Of a DNA stretch of 59,317 nucleotides, positions 31,869 to 39,828 are shown piece after piece (within the stretch, counting starts at the first letter, position 1; each line of letters starts with the position of its first letter). The notes beneath the pieces were generated by a model, which was not told the DNA's origin, made no database searches, and was given only the letters and a program-made list of their open reading frames with translations. A program made the position numbers and the translations under genes. The DNA comes from an uncultured Bacteroidales bacterium (GTDB taxonomy: Bacteria; Bacteroidota; Bacteroidia; Bacteroidales; Bacteroidaceae), in assembly GCA_902786925.1 (NCBI GenBank), contig CADAEK010000017.1, positions 1 through 59,317 of the forward strand, written 5' to 3'.

Positions 31869-32642
31869 TTATTTCTTCAAAGCGTCGAGCAAAGCATCCA
31901 TTGCTTTGGCGGCATCTTGAGTCTCTTCGATAAGATTGACGAATTTGCTGCCGATGATAGCACCAGCTGCATTGGCTTGTGCCGCTTCGAGTGTCTGCTT
32001 GTTGCTGATGCCGAAACCAATCATGCGTGGGTGCTTGAGGTTCATGCTGTTGATGCGTGAGAAGTAGGCTTGCTTCTGGTCGCCAAACTCCTTCTGTGCG
32101 CCTGTAGTGGCAGCAGAGGAAACCATATAGATGAAACCGTCTGTGTGCTCGTCGATGAAGCGAATGCGCTCGTCGCTGGTTTCAGGAGTGATAAGCATGA
32201 TGATGCGGATGTCATACTTGTCGGCTACGGGTTTGTACTCTTCCAAGTAGTCCTTGAAAGGCAGGTCTGGGATGATGACACCATCGATACCCACTTCTGT
32301 GCAGCGTTTGCAGAAGGCTTCAAATCCAAACTGCATGATAGGATTGAGGTAGCCCATGAGGATGAGAGGCATGTTGACATCGGAACGGATACCTTCCAGT
32401 TGGGAGAAGAGTTTCTTGAGACTCATTCCGTTGCGCAAAGCCTTAGTGGCAGCATCCTGAATGACGGGACCGTCTGCCATAGGGTCGGAGAAAGGAATGC
32501 CCACTTCTATCATGTCAACACCTTTTTTCTCTAAGGTCTTGATGGTCTCTGCCGTTCCTTCCAGTGTGGGATGTCCTGCACAGAAGTAGATGGAGAGGAT
32601 TTTTTCGCTTTTTGTGGCGAAGAGTTTGTTGATTCTATTCAT
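31869..32642 (-). CDS. trpA: Tryptophan synthase alpha subunit
   Basis: A 257-residue TIM-barrel subunit that cleaves indole-3-glycerol phosphate and passes indole to TrpB. The catalytic pair is visible: Glu46 in MIEVGIPFSDP and Asp57 in MADGPVIQ. Further family segments are GVIIPDLPFKD, TPETSDERI and GFIYMVSSAATTG. It is the last gene of the trp operon and its start overlaps the trpF stop by 4 bp. trpB is at the other end of the operon, a typical arrangement in this group. Confidence 0.97.
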   Translation of the reverse strand: MNRINKLFATKSEKILSIYFCAGHPTLEGTAETIKTLEKKGVDMIEVGIPFSDPMADGPVIQDAATKALRNGMSLKKLFSQLEGIRSDVNMPLILMGYLNPIMQFGFEAFCKRCTEVGIDGVIIPDLPFKDYLEEYKPVADKYDIRIIMLITPETSDERIRFIDEHTDGFIYMVSSAATTGAQKEFGDQKQAYFSRINSMNLKHPRMIGFGISNKQTLEAAQANAAGAIIGSKFVNLIEETQDAAKAMDALLDALKK

Positions 32643-33259
32643 GGTTTTATCTGTTTAATGAATTTGTCAATCAATGTGATGTCCTTGAGGGCTGGAGCCT
32701 TCTCGAAGCGCGAGTTGAGGTCTATGCCAACAAATTGTGGATGTTGGAAAGCCTTCACCTTTTCTGCATCTTCGACTCCGATGCCTCCCGTGATGAGGAA
32801 GGGTGTCTTACCTGTGTAGTGTTGCAAGATGTCCCAATCGAACTGTTGTCCGCTGCCACCATAACCCTTGCATTTGGTCTCGAAGAGGAAGTAATCGACG
32901 CAGTCTTCATAGAGGTGTGTCTTATCCAAATCTTCAGAGGATGTGATAGCAATCATCTTGATTAGTTGTCTGCCCGTTTTCAAATGGCTGGAAAGTTCCT
33001 TGCAAAAGTCGGGGCTCTCGTTGCCATGCAACTGAATCATGTCAAAACCGAAGGCCTTTTGTCGTTGCAGGATGTCGTCGCAGGTTGCATTGACGAACAC
33101 ACCGACGCGCTTGTTGTGCTGTGGCAGATAAGCAGGCACTTCAGCCACGAAACGGGATGAAGGTGGATAGAAGATGAATCCCATCCAGTCAACCCCTTGC
33201 AGGGTGTCCACTTGCCGAATGTTGTCGGCCTCTCTCATGCCACATACTTTGACAATCAT
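32639..33259 (-). CDS. trpF: Phosphoribosylanthranilate isomerase
   Basis: A 206-residue TIM-barrel enzyme that converts N-(5-phosphoribosyl)anthranilate to CdRP. The start MIVKVCGMRE carries the catalytic Cys6, the phosphate-binding end is GGIGVEDAEKV, and FVGIDLNSRFE holds the catalytic Asp. It is a separate enzyme here, not fused to TrpC as in enteric bacteria. It overlaps trpC and trpA by 4 bp on each side, so translation is probably coupled. Confidence 0.96.
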   Translation of the reverse strand: MIVKVCGMREADNIRQVDTLQGVDWMGFIFYPPSSRFVAEVPAYLPQHNKRVGVFVNATCDDILQRQKAFGFDMIQLHGNESPDFCKELSSHLKTGRQLIKMIAITSSEDLDKTHLYEDCVDYFLFETKCKGYGGSGQQFDWDILQHYTGKTPFLITGGIGVEDAEKVKAFQHPQFVGIDLNSRFEKAPALKDITLIDKFIKQIKP

Positions 33260-34059
33260 TTGGTCACCTCCTCTATGAATGATTTTAATGCATTTCCAGG
33301 GTTGGGGGTCTTCATGAAGGTCTCGCCAATGAGGAATCCTCTGAAGCCCGCTTCACGCAGTTCTCGCACCGTCTGAGGGTTGCTGATGCCACTTTCGCTG
33401 ACCAGCAGGTAGTCTTTAGGAAGGAGCGATGCGAGGCGATAGGAGTTGGCCACATCGGTGTGGAACGTGCCGAGATTGCGGTTATTCACACCCACCATAT
33501 CGATGTTCTCGCCCACATATTCCAGTTCTTGTTCTGAATGTACTTCGAGCAGGGTTTCAAGTTCCAGTTCGTGCGCTTTCTTGGCTAAGGTCTTGCACTC
33601 ATCCTTGGTGAGGTCGGCAGCGATGAGCAGTACGGCATCGGCACCCACCATCTTAGCCTGATAGAGTTGGTACTCATCCACGATGAAGTCTTTGCGCAGG
33701 ATAGGGCATGAGACGGAGGGACGAGCAATGCGCACGTATCTCAGATTACCACCGAAATACTTCTCGTCGGTAAGGATAGAGATAGCGCTGGCACCATTCT
33801 GGCTATAAGAAGCAGGGATGACATCAGGTGTTCCTTCTTCTTTAATCCAGCCCTTTGAGGGACTCTTGCGCTTGAACTCTGCGATGATGCCAGAAGCACT
33901 ATTGGCAAGGCTCTCGCGCATGGAACGCCGATGGCCCGTGTTATCTGCCATCAGGGTCTCCACATTGCTGTATAATATGGCAGGTGGAATGATGGTCTTC
34001 TGCTGTTCTATCTCAATGCGCTTATGGGCTACAATCTCTTCTAATATGTCTTTAGCCAT
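33256..34059 (-). CDS. trpC: Indole-3-glycerol phosphate synthase
   Basis: A 267-residue monofunctional TrpC that closes the indole ring. Motifs are IIAEFKRKSPSKGWI (catalytic Lys and Glu region), CPILRKDFIVDEYQLYQA, LETLLEVHSEQEL, VGVNNRNLGTF and LVSESGIS. It starts 8 bp after the trpD stop and overlaps trpF by 4 bp. Length matches the family. Confidence 0.97.
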   Translation of the reverse strand: MAKDILEEIVAHKRIEIEQQKTIIPPAILYSNVETLMADNTGHRRSMRESLANSASGIIAEFKRKSPSKGWIKEEGTPDVIPASYSQNGASAISILTDEKYFGGNLRYVRIARPSVSCPILRKDFIVDEYQLYQAKMVGADAVLLIAADLTKDECKTLAKKAHELELETLLEVHSEQELEYVGENIDMVGVNNRNLGTFHTDVANSYRLASLLPKDYLLVSESGISNPQTVRELREAGFRGFLIGETFMKTPNPGNALKSFIEEVTK

Positions 34060-34067
34060 GCTGATTG

Positions 34068-35063
34068 TCAGGAGTTAATTTCCACGAATTTCTTGAATGT
34101 CTGCAAAGCCTTGCCGCTGTCGAGCGATTCGCGTGCCATCTCTACAGAGTCTGCCATAGACATGTTCTTGTCCATGATGCTGATGCCACACGCAGCATTG
34201 GCAATGACCACGTTCTTCTGTGCCTCTGTAGAAGTGCCTTCGAGCACGGCGTCGAATATCTTCATTGCCTCTTCTGCTGTCTCGCCACCATAGATGTCGC
34301 TCTGCTCGATGTACTTCAATCCTAAATCGACAGGAGTGAGCACTTTCTCAAAGTTGTTGGTGCAGATCTTGAAGCCGCTCGTGAGTGAGATTTCGTCGTA
34401 GCCATCATAAGACGTGATGACGCCGAAGTTGTCACCGATGCGTTGGTGCAGATTGGTGTAGAGGCGCAACTGAGCCTGGTTGGCTGTGCCGTGCAGGGAG
34501 TTCTTCGGATGGCAAGGGTTGACGAGAGGGCCCAGCAGATTGAAGCAAGTGGGGATGCCCAGTGCTTTGCGAGTAGGACCTACGAACTTCATGCCATAGG
34601 CAAAGAGAGGCGCATGGAAGTAGCAGATGCCTGCTTCTTCGAGTGAACGCTTCAGCTGATTGATGTCGTCAGTGAACTTCACGCCATGACCCTGCAGCAC
34701 GTTGCTGGCACCGCTCACAGATGATGAGCCTCCGTTGCCGTGCTTGGTCACTTGGTAGCCTGCGCCTGCAATCACAAAGGCTGAGCAGGTGGAGATGTTG
34801 AAGGTGTTCTTGCCATCGCCTCCAGTGCCTACTACGTCCAGCGTATTGTATTCTGTGAAGTCCAGATACTTGCCTGTGTCGAGCAGTCCCTGACGGAAGC
34901 CAAGCAGTTCATCTACGGTAACGCCGCGTGTCTGCATGGCCATTAACAGGGCGGCAATTTGTTGTACGTTATATTTCTCCTCAACGATGTTGAGCATGAT
35001 GTGGTGGGTATCTTCCTGTGAGAGGGTTTTCCCATCAATGAGTTGCAAAAGATATTGTTTCAT
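34068..35063 (-). CDS. trpD: Anthranilate phosphoribosyltransferase
   Basis: A 331-residue enzyme that joins anthranilate to PRPP. The PRPP-binding signature is VVGTGGDGKNTFNIST (about residues 74-89) and the second conserved loop is KHGNGGSSSVSGASNVL. The later segment FVGPTRKALGIPTCFNLLGPLVNPC is also typical. It is not fused to trpG. It lies 5 bp after trpG. Confidence 0.97.
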   Translation of the reverse strand: MKQYLLQLIDGKTLSQEDTHHIMLNIVEEKYNVQQIAALLMAMQTRGVTVDELLGFRQGLLDTGKYLDFTEYNTLDVVGTGGDGKNTFNISTCSAFVIAGAGYQVTKHGNGGSSSVSGASNVLQGHGVKFTDDINQLKRSLEEAGICYFHAPLFAYGMKFVGPTRKALGIPTCFNLLGPLVNPCHPKNSLHGTANQAQLRLYTNLHQRIGDNFGVITSYDGYDEISLTSGFKICTNNFEKVLTPVDLGLKYIEQSDIYGGETAEEAMKIFDAVLEGTSTEAQKNVVIANAACGISIMDKNMSMADSVEMARESLDSGKALQTFKKFVEINS

Positions 35064-35068
35064 TGTGC

Positions 35069-35632
35069 TTAGTGTTTTAACCAGTTGTTGATGATTGTTT
35101 TGCCATCCTTCGTGAGTACGCTCTCGGGGTGGTATTGGATGCCTCTGATGTCGTACTGCTTATGTCTGAGCGACATGATAAAGCCTTCGTCGGAAACGCT
35201 GGTGACTTCGAGGCAGTCGGGGAGGTTCTTCGTGTCAACTACCCATGAGTGGTAGCGTCCCACTTCGATGTGTTCGGGCAGTCCTTCAAAGAGGTAGTCG
35301 CGAACAGTGATGGTGGCAGGTGTTGCTACGCCGTGATAGACTTCGGAGAGATTGGTGAGTTGTGCGCCAAAGCTCTCGCCGATGGCTTGATGGCCAAGGC
35401 ATACGCCGAGGATGGGCTTCTTGCCAGCATAATGCTTGATGACATCGAGAAGGAGTCCTGCCTCGCAAGGAATGCCTGGTCCAGGAGAGAGGATAATCTT
35501 GTCGAAGGCTTCCAACTGCTCCATCTGGAACTGGTCATTGCGATAGACTGTCACTTCGGCTCCCAGTTCCTTGACGAGGTGGCTCAAGTTGTAGGTGAAT
35601 GAATCGTAATTATCTATGATGACTATTTTCAT
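35069..35632 (-). CDS. trpG: Anthranilate synthase glutamine amidotransferase component
   Basis: A 187-residue class I glutaminase that supplies ammonia to TrpE. The catalytic Cys is in ILGVCLGHQAIGE and the His-Glu pair is in GIQYHPESVLT. The oxyanion region ILSPGPGIP is clear. It may also serve p-aminobenzoate synthesis, as in other bacteria with one such subunit. It lies 42 bp after trpE and 5 bp before trpD. Confidence 0.96.
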   Translation of the reverse strand: MKIVIIDNYDSFTYNLSHLVKELGAEVTVYRNDQFQMEQLEAFDKIILSPGPGIPCEAGLLLDVIKHYAGKKPILGVCLGHQAIGESFGAQLTNLSEVYHGVATPATITVRDYLFEGLPEHIEVGRYHSWVVDTKNLPDCLEVTSVSDEGFIMSLRHKQYDIRGIQYHPESVLTKDGKTIINNWLKH

Positions 35633-35674
35633 GAGTGTAATTGAGTGAATGGGTTAATGTGGAAGTGAGGTTTT

Positions 35675-37090
35675 TTAGAGATTCTCTGCAATGCTGATGG
35701 CCTTGCGTAGAGCACCGAGCTTGTTGTTCACTTCCTGAAGTTCGTACTCCACATTGCTCTTTGCCACGATGCCGCCACCTGCTTGGAACCAGAGTTCGCT
35801 GTTGCGCGAGACAAAGGTGCGGATGGTGATGGCTTGATTGAGGCTGCCGTCGAAACTGATGCTGCCCACACAGCCTCCGTAGGCACCACGATTGTGTGGC
35901 TCGTATGCAGAGATGAGCTGCATGGCACGTACCTTTGGTGCGCCTGAAAGGGTACCAGCAGGGAAGGTGTCGATAAAGGCTTTTACAGGGTCAGCACCCT
36001 CATTGAGCGTGCCGCTCACGCGCGACACGAGATGAATGACGTGGCTGTAGAACTGCATGTCCTTGTAGAAATCTACCTGCACATCGTGGCAGTTGCGGCT
36101 GAGGTCATTGCGAGCCAAGTCCACCAGCATGACGTGTTCGGCATTCTCTTTCGGGTCGTTCTTCAGATAGAGTGCATTTTGGCGATCCTGCTCTGGGTCA
36201 CCCGTACGTTTTGTGGTGCCAGCAATAGGGTCAATATATGCTTTGTACTCAGCCTTGGCAGAAGAGAGTCGCTCCACACGGCAGTGGGTTTCAGGAGATG
36301 AACCGAAGATGCGGAATCCTCCGAAGTCCATATAGAAAAGGTATGGAGAAGGATTGATGGTGCGCAAGGCGCGATACAGCTTGAAGTCGTCGCCCTCAAA
36401 CTTCTGCTTGAAACGGCGTGAAAGGACAATCTGGAACACATCACCACGCAGACAGTGCTGAATGCCACGACGGATGTTCTCACGATGCTCGTCGTCTGTG
36501 AGTGTAGATGTGTAATCACCTACAGGGTGGAAGCCATACTGCTGGAAAGGACGGTTATTCACGTCGTGCTCCAGCTTGTCGAGGTCATCTTCCTCACCAT
36601 CGGCCAACAGCTCAACGAGTGTCACCTCGTTCTTGAAGTGATCAAAGATGATATAGTCCTTATAGAGAATATAGAGCAAGTCGGGGGCATCGTTCTCTGC
36701 CAGTGTCTCGTCCTTCACGTCAATGTGCTCGAAGTAGCGCACAGCATTGAAGGTGGTGTAGCCAAAGAGACCACAGTCGCCCTTGTCTGCTCCTTCAATG
36801 TGGAAGCTGTTGAGAAAGCCGTTGATGAGCTGTGCCGTATCGTCTGCATTCGCAATTGGAGTGCGTGTTTCCTTTCCATTAGGAAACTTCATCACGCCCA
36901 CACCGTGCTCTACAGACACGCTGCCAATGGGGTGAAGGCAGATGAATGAACGTGAATTCTTTCCGTCGTGATAGTCGGAGCATTCCATCAGTGCGCTTTG
37001 AGGATAGGCATCGCGTACACGGAGATAGACACTTACTGGTGTGTTGAGGTCACCAAGAATCTTTTTTGAGGCGGTATGATAGTTATACAT
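35675..37090 (-). CDS. trpE: Anthranilate synthase component I
   Basis: A 471-residue chorismate-using enzyme, the first committed and feedback-controlled step of tryptophan synthesis. The N-terminal region has ALMECSDYHD, in the place of the LLES-type motif that binds tryptophan. The catalytic domain shows DVFQIVLSRRF, FRIFGSSPETH, PIAGTTKRTGD, ENAEHVMLVDLARND and AGTLSGAPKVRAM. A normal TrpE rather than PabB or MenF is supported by position in the trp operon. It starts about 200 bp after trpB; the gap holds a 21-bp tandem repeat and a possible internal promoter. Confidence 0.97.
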   Translation of the reverse strand: MYNYHTASKKILGDLNTPVSVYLRVRDAYPQSALMECSDYHDGKNSRSFICLHPIGSVSVEHGVGVMKFPNGKETRTPIANADDTAQLINGFLNSFHIEGADKGDCGLFGYTTFNAVRYFEHIDVKDETLAENDAPDLLYILYKDYIIFDHFKNEVTLVELLADGEEDDLDKLEHDVNNRPFQQYGFHPVGDYTSTLTDDEHRENIRRGIQHCLRGDVFQIVLSRRFKQKFEGDDFKLYRALRTINPSPYLFYMDFGGFRIFGSSPETHCRVERLSSAKAEYKAYIDPIAGTTKRTGDPEQDRQNALYLKNDPKENAEHVMLVDLARNDLSRNCHDVQVDFYKDMQFYSHVIHLVSRVSGTLNEGADPVKAFIDTFPAGTLSGAPKVRAMQLISAYEPHNRGAYGGCVGSISFDGSLNQAITIRTFVSRNSELWFQAGGGIVAKSNVEYELQEVNNKLGALRKAISIAENL

Positions 37091-37139
37091 AACGGTTGTT
37101 GTGTTATTTGTTGTTTGATGTCGTGGCTACTTATTCATA

Positions 37140-37214
37140 ACTTGCGAATAATTGTTCGTAACTTATGAATAATTATTCCAAAGTTATGAATAATTGTTCC
37201 TAACTTATGAACGA
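37140..37214. repeat. 21-bp tandem repeat, 3.5 copies, between trpB and trpE
   Basis: Units start at 37140, 37161, 37182 and 37203 (partial), each like ACTTATGAATAATTGTTCCTA. The unit 2/3 junction creates TAACTTTG on the minus strand at 37186-37179, an exact -7 match that could start transcription of trpEGDCFA. No -33 box is clear. Confidence 0.8.
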
Positions 37215-37294
37215 CTCCTTTCACATAAGAATTTCGCTTCGGTTTGTGGGTGTAAGGAGACTTCGTTGCTGGGCATGTCGTTAATGGATTTGCG

Positions 37295-38479
37295 TTATAA
37301 CTGATGTTTCAAATAGGTGTCCAAGTCTTTGTCACCTCTTCCACTGACGGTGAGCACCACTACAGTGTCCTTCGTGAACTGGTCTTTCACTTTGGGAAGC
37401 AGCGCCAAGGCATGAGCACTCTCGAGGGCTGGGATGATGCCTTCCATGCGTGTCAACTCAAAGGCGGCACGAAGCGCTTCGTCATCGTTGGCTGGGAGAA
37501 CCTGTGCGCGTCCTGTCTCGTAGAGGTTGCAATGAATAGGTCCTGTGCCTGGATAATCAAGGCCTGCAGAGATGGAATAAGGCTCGATGATTTGGCCATC
37601 CTCTGTCTGCATCAGTTTGATGCGGCTGCCATGCAGAATGCCTACGGTGCCCACTTGCATGCTGGCAGCTGTCTGACCTGTTTCTATGCCGAGACCTCCA
37701 GCTTCGCCCAGGATAATCTTCACACGTTCATCGTTGATGTAATGATAAATGGTGCCAGCAGCGTTAGAGCCTCCACCCACACAAGCCATCAGGTAGTCAG
37801 GGTAGTCGCGTCCAATCTTCTCCTGCAACTGCCATTTGATTTCTTCTGAAATGACCGACTGCAGACGAGCCACCATGTCGGGATAAGGGTGTGGGCCTAC
37901 GGTGCTTCCGATGATGTAGAAAGTGTCGGCAGGATGGCAGCACCAGTCGCGGATAGCCTCGTTGGTGGCATCTTTCAACGTCTTGTTGCCGCTCTCCACA
38001 GGCACAACGGTTGCTCCCAGCATCTTCATGCGCTCTACGTTGACGTGCTGACGCTGCACATCGAGCGCTCCCTGATATACCGTGCAAGGCATATCCATCA
38101 GCGCACATGCTGTAGCCGTAGCCACACCGTGCTGGCCAGCTCCCGTCTCAGCGATGATGCGCTTCTTGCCCATCTTCTTCGCCAAGAGAATCTGTCCCAG
38201 CGCATTGTTGATTTTGTGTGCACCCGTGTGGTTCAAGTCCTCACGCTTCAGGTACAATTGGCATCCATACTTCTCGCTCATGCGCTTGGCATAGTAGAGT
38301 GGGGAAGGACGGCCCACATAATCCTTCAGCAGGGCGTGGTATTCGCGTTTGAATTCTTCGCTCTCCAGAATAGGGAGGTAGGCCTTCTTCAGGTCCTCCA
38401 CTGTCTTGTAGAGAATCTCTGGAATGTAAGCTCCTCCGAATTGCCCGTAGAAGCCATTTTCGTCTACTTGATAAGTCAT
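37295..38479 (-). CDS. trpB: Tryptophan synthase beta subunit
   Basis: A 394-residue PLP enzyme that condenses indole with serine. The PLP lysine is in [15 protein letters not shown], followed by [13 protein letters not shown], the phosphate-binding [13 protein letters not shown] and the C-terminal [14 protein letters not shown]. It is the standard TrpB1 type. It is the first structural gene of the trp operon, preceded by an attenuator, while its partner trpA is the last gene. Confidence 0.98.
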   Translation of the reverse strand: MTYQVDENGFYGQFGGAYIPEILYKTVEDLKKAYLPILESEEFKREYHALLKDYVGRPSPLYYAKRMSEKYGCQLYLKREDLNHTGAHKINNALGQILLAKKMGKKRIIAETGAGQHGVATATACALMDMPCTVYQGALDVQRQHVNVERMKMLGATVVPVESGNKTLKDATNEAIRDWCCHPADTFYIIGSTVGPHPYPDMVARLQSVISEEIKWQLQEKIGRDYPDYLMACVGGGSNAAGTIYHYINDERVKIILGEAGGLGIETGQTAASMQVGTVGILHGSRIKLMQTEDGQIIEPYSISAGLDYPGTGPIHCNLYETGRAQVLPANDDEALRAAFELTRMEGIIPALESAHALALLPKVKDQFTKDTVVVLTVSGRGDKDLDTYLKHQL

Positions 38480-38567
38480 ATTATTGATATTATTATAATG
38501 TTCTCAATTTTCGGAAATGGAAGAGTGTGGTTTGCTCTCATTCCAATTCGTGATTGCCCAAGACAAG

Positions 38568-38603
38568 AAAGAGAGCCTATCGCAAGTACGATAGGCTCTC
38601 TTT
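38568..38603 (-). terminator. trp attenuator terminator hairpin
   Basis: A perfect 15-bp stem AAAGAGAGCCTATCG / CGATAGGCTCTCTTT with a 6-nt loop lies 88 bp before trpB and 47 nt after the leader peptide stop. On the minus strand it is followed by a short T-rich stretch (TTTCTTGTC). A smaller upstream hairpin (38607-38612 with 38628-38633) carries CTATGC / GCATAG, which partly matches the terminator arm and can compete with it. Confidence 0.85.
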
Positions 38604-38650
38604 GTGCTATGCTTTATGTCTGTCTTTGCATAGGGGCGTGACCATGTGAC

Positions 38651-38710
38651 TTACGATTTTTTGAATCCCAAGTTACGCCACCACCAATATGCGTTAAACA
38701 GCGTTGTCAT
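38651..38710 (-). CDS. trpL: trp operon leader peptide with three Trp codons
   Basis: ATG at 38710 opens a 19-codon frame ending in TAA: MTTLFNAYWWWRNLGFKKS. Three consecutive TGG codons lie directly upstream of an attenuator hairpin and trpB, which is the hallmark of ribosome-mediated attenuation. The codons TGG CGT (38680-38675) are themselves complementary to ACGCC at 38639-38635. A ribosome stalled on the Trp codons would therefore free that segment and shift downstream pairing. With enough charged tRNA-Trp the ribosome passes and the terminator forms. The peptide itself is not expected to have a function. Confidence 0.85.
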   Translation of the reverse strand: MTTLFNAYWWWRNLGFKKS

Positions 38711-38767
38711 TGTCTTTTCTTCTTATCCTTTTGGTTTGATAAGTTTGTTGTTTTGTTGTTTCGAATG

Positions 38768-38799
38768 CAAAGTAATGGCTTTTTTCATTAATAGCCAAA
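38768..38799 (-). promoter_or_regulatory. trp operon promoter
   Basis: On the minus strand TTTG (38799-38796), a 20-bp spacer and TTACTTTG (38775-38768), one mismatch from TAnnTTTG. Transcription would start about 50 nt before the leader peptide start. Confidence 0.65.
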
Positions 38800-38885
38800 G
38801 AAAAAGGAAAAAAAATCAATGATGTGTTGATTTTTTCTCCCTTTCATGTGTATTCTATTCGTTGTGGTTCACTTTGTGGAGAAGG

Positions 38886-39674
38886 TTATTGCACCAGGAA
38901 GGTCTGTCCTTTCACCACATAAGCGCCTTTCTGAAGCTTGTTGATATCGGCAATAGAGACCTGTTTGGCTACTCTCACGCCTGATAAATTAAAGACATCA
39001 ACGAGTTCGCCAGGAGCTACAAGCCCTTTGAGCGATGTGGTCCCTTCTTCCGTGCCCGTGAGATGATTGGTGGTGAGCAATGTAGCGTTGCCGCCCGAAA
39101 GCTTTACAAAGCAGCGTGTGGCAAAAAAGCCATTGGTGGTCATGTCCACATTGACGAATGCAGCCTCTGTATTGTCCTTCGCAAGGATGCCGTAGAGACC
39201 CTCTGCTGCTTTTTGCTGTTTAGCTGCTCCCATAGTGACTGTCTCACCTGTGCCTTCTGCGGTAAACGTAACTTCAGAGACCCCGTCAACAATGAGCACG
39301 TTCTCTGCAGAGAAAGAGAGACTGCCAGTTTCGCCATTATAATATAATATGTATGGGACATTCGCTTTGATTCCTTCCGACTTGCAGTTCTGGAAGTTCA
39401 GTTTCACCTTCTGTCCATCGTTTTCCACGCCTACAAGTTTCTCCAGCTTGCAGTCGGCTCCGAAAGTGGCGTCCACTTCATCCTTCGTCATGGAGAAAGG
39501 AAGCGAAATGGTGTTCCATCCGTTGAAGATGTAGCGATTGACAGACACATTCATCGTTTTTCCCGCATACTTCGTAAGGTCAGTTCCCTTGTACGTGCTC
39601 AGCGCGAGAGTTCCTTGTGCCGAAGCATAAGTGTAGCCGAAAGTGATGGCTGCAAGAAGTAAAAGTTTTTTCAT
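38886..39674 (-). CDS. Secreted protein with C-terminal sorting-like module
   Basis: A 262-residue protein with a signal peptide (MKKLLLLAAITFGYTYASAQ). The mature part is beta-rich, with YIFNGWNTISLPFSMTKDEVDATFG and NVPYILYYNGE. These segments resemble the repeat-like domain found in many Prevotella surface proteins. The C-terminus VDVFNLSGVRVAKQ...LQKGAYVVKG follows the type IX secretion C-terminal pattern. No enzymatic motif is visible. It is probably exported to the cell surface or medium; its role is unknown. It stands alone, divergent from glnN. Confidence 0.8.
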   Translation of the reverse strand: MKKLLLLAAITFGYTYASAQGTLALSTYKGTDLTKYAGKTMNVSVNRYIFNGWNTISLPFSMTKDEVDATFGADCKLEKLVGVENDGQKVKLNFQNCKSEGIKANVPYILYYNGETGSLSFSAENVLIVDGVSEVTFTAEGTGETVTMGAAKQQKAAEGLYGILAKDNTEAAFVNVDMTTNGFFATRCFVKLSGGNATLLTTNHLTGTEEGTTSLKGLVAPGELVDVFNLSGVRVAKQVSIADINKLQKGAYVVKGQTFLVQ

Positions 39675-39738
39675 ATCTTTTCAGTTTAGGATGGTTGGTT
39701 TGTTATTCTTATTTGCCATTAATCAGGCTTTGGTGTCA

Positions 39739-39769
39739 CAAAATTAGGGATTTTGTTTCGTATCAGCAA
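39739..39769 (-). promoter_or_regulatory. Promoter of the secreted 262-residue protein
   Basis: On the minus strand TTG (39769-39767), a 20-bp spacer and TAATTTTG (39746-39739), matching the -7 consensus. It is back to back with the glnN promoter. Confidence 0.6.
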
Positions 39770-39790
39770 TGATTTCTTGCGAAAATGTTA

Positions 39791-39798
39791 TACCTTTG
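39791..39798 (+). promoter_or_regulatory. glnN promoter, -7 element
   Basis: TACCTTTG matches TAnnTTTG, 30 bp before the glnN start. No clear -33 box. Confidence 0.6.
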
Positions 39799-39828
39799 TG
39801 CCCAAATTAAAAAAACAGACATCAGATT

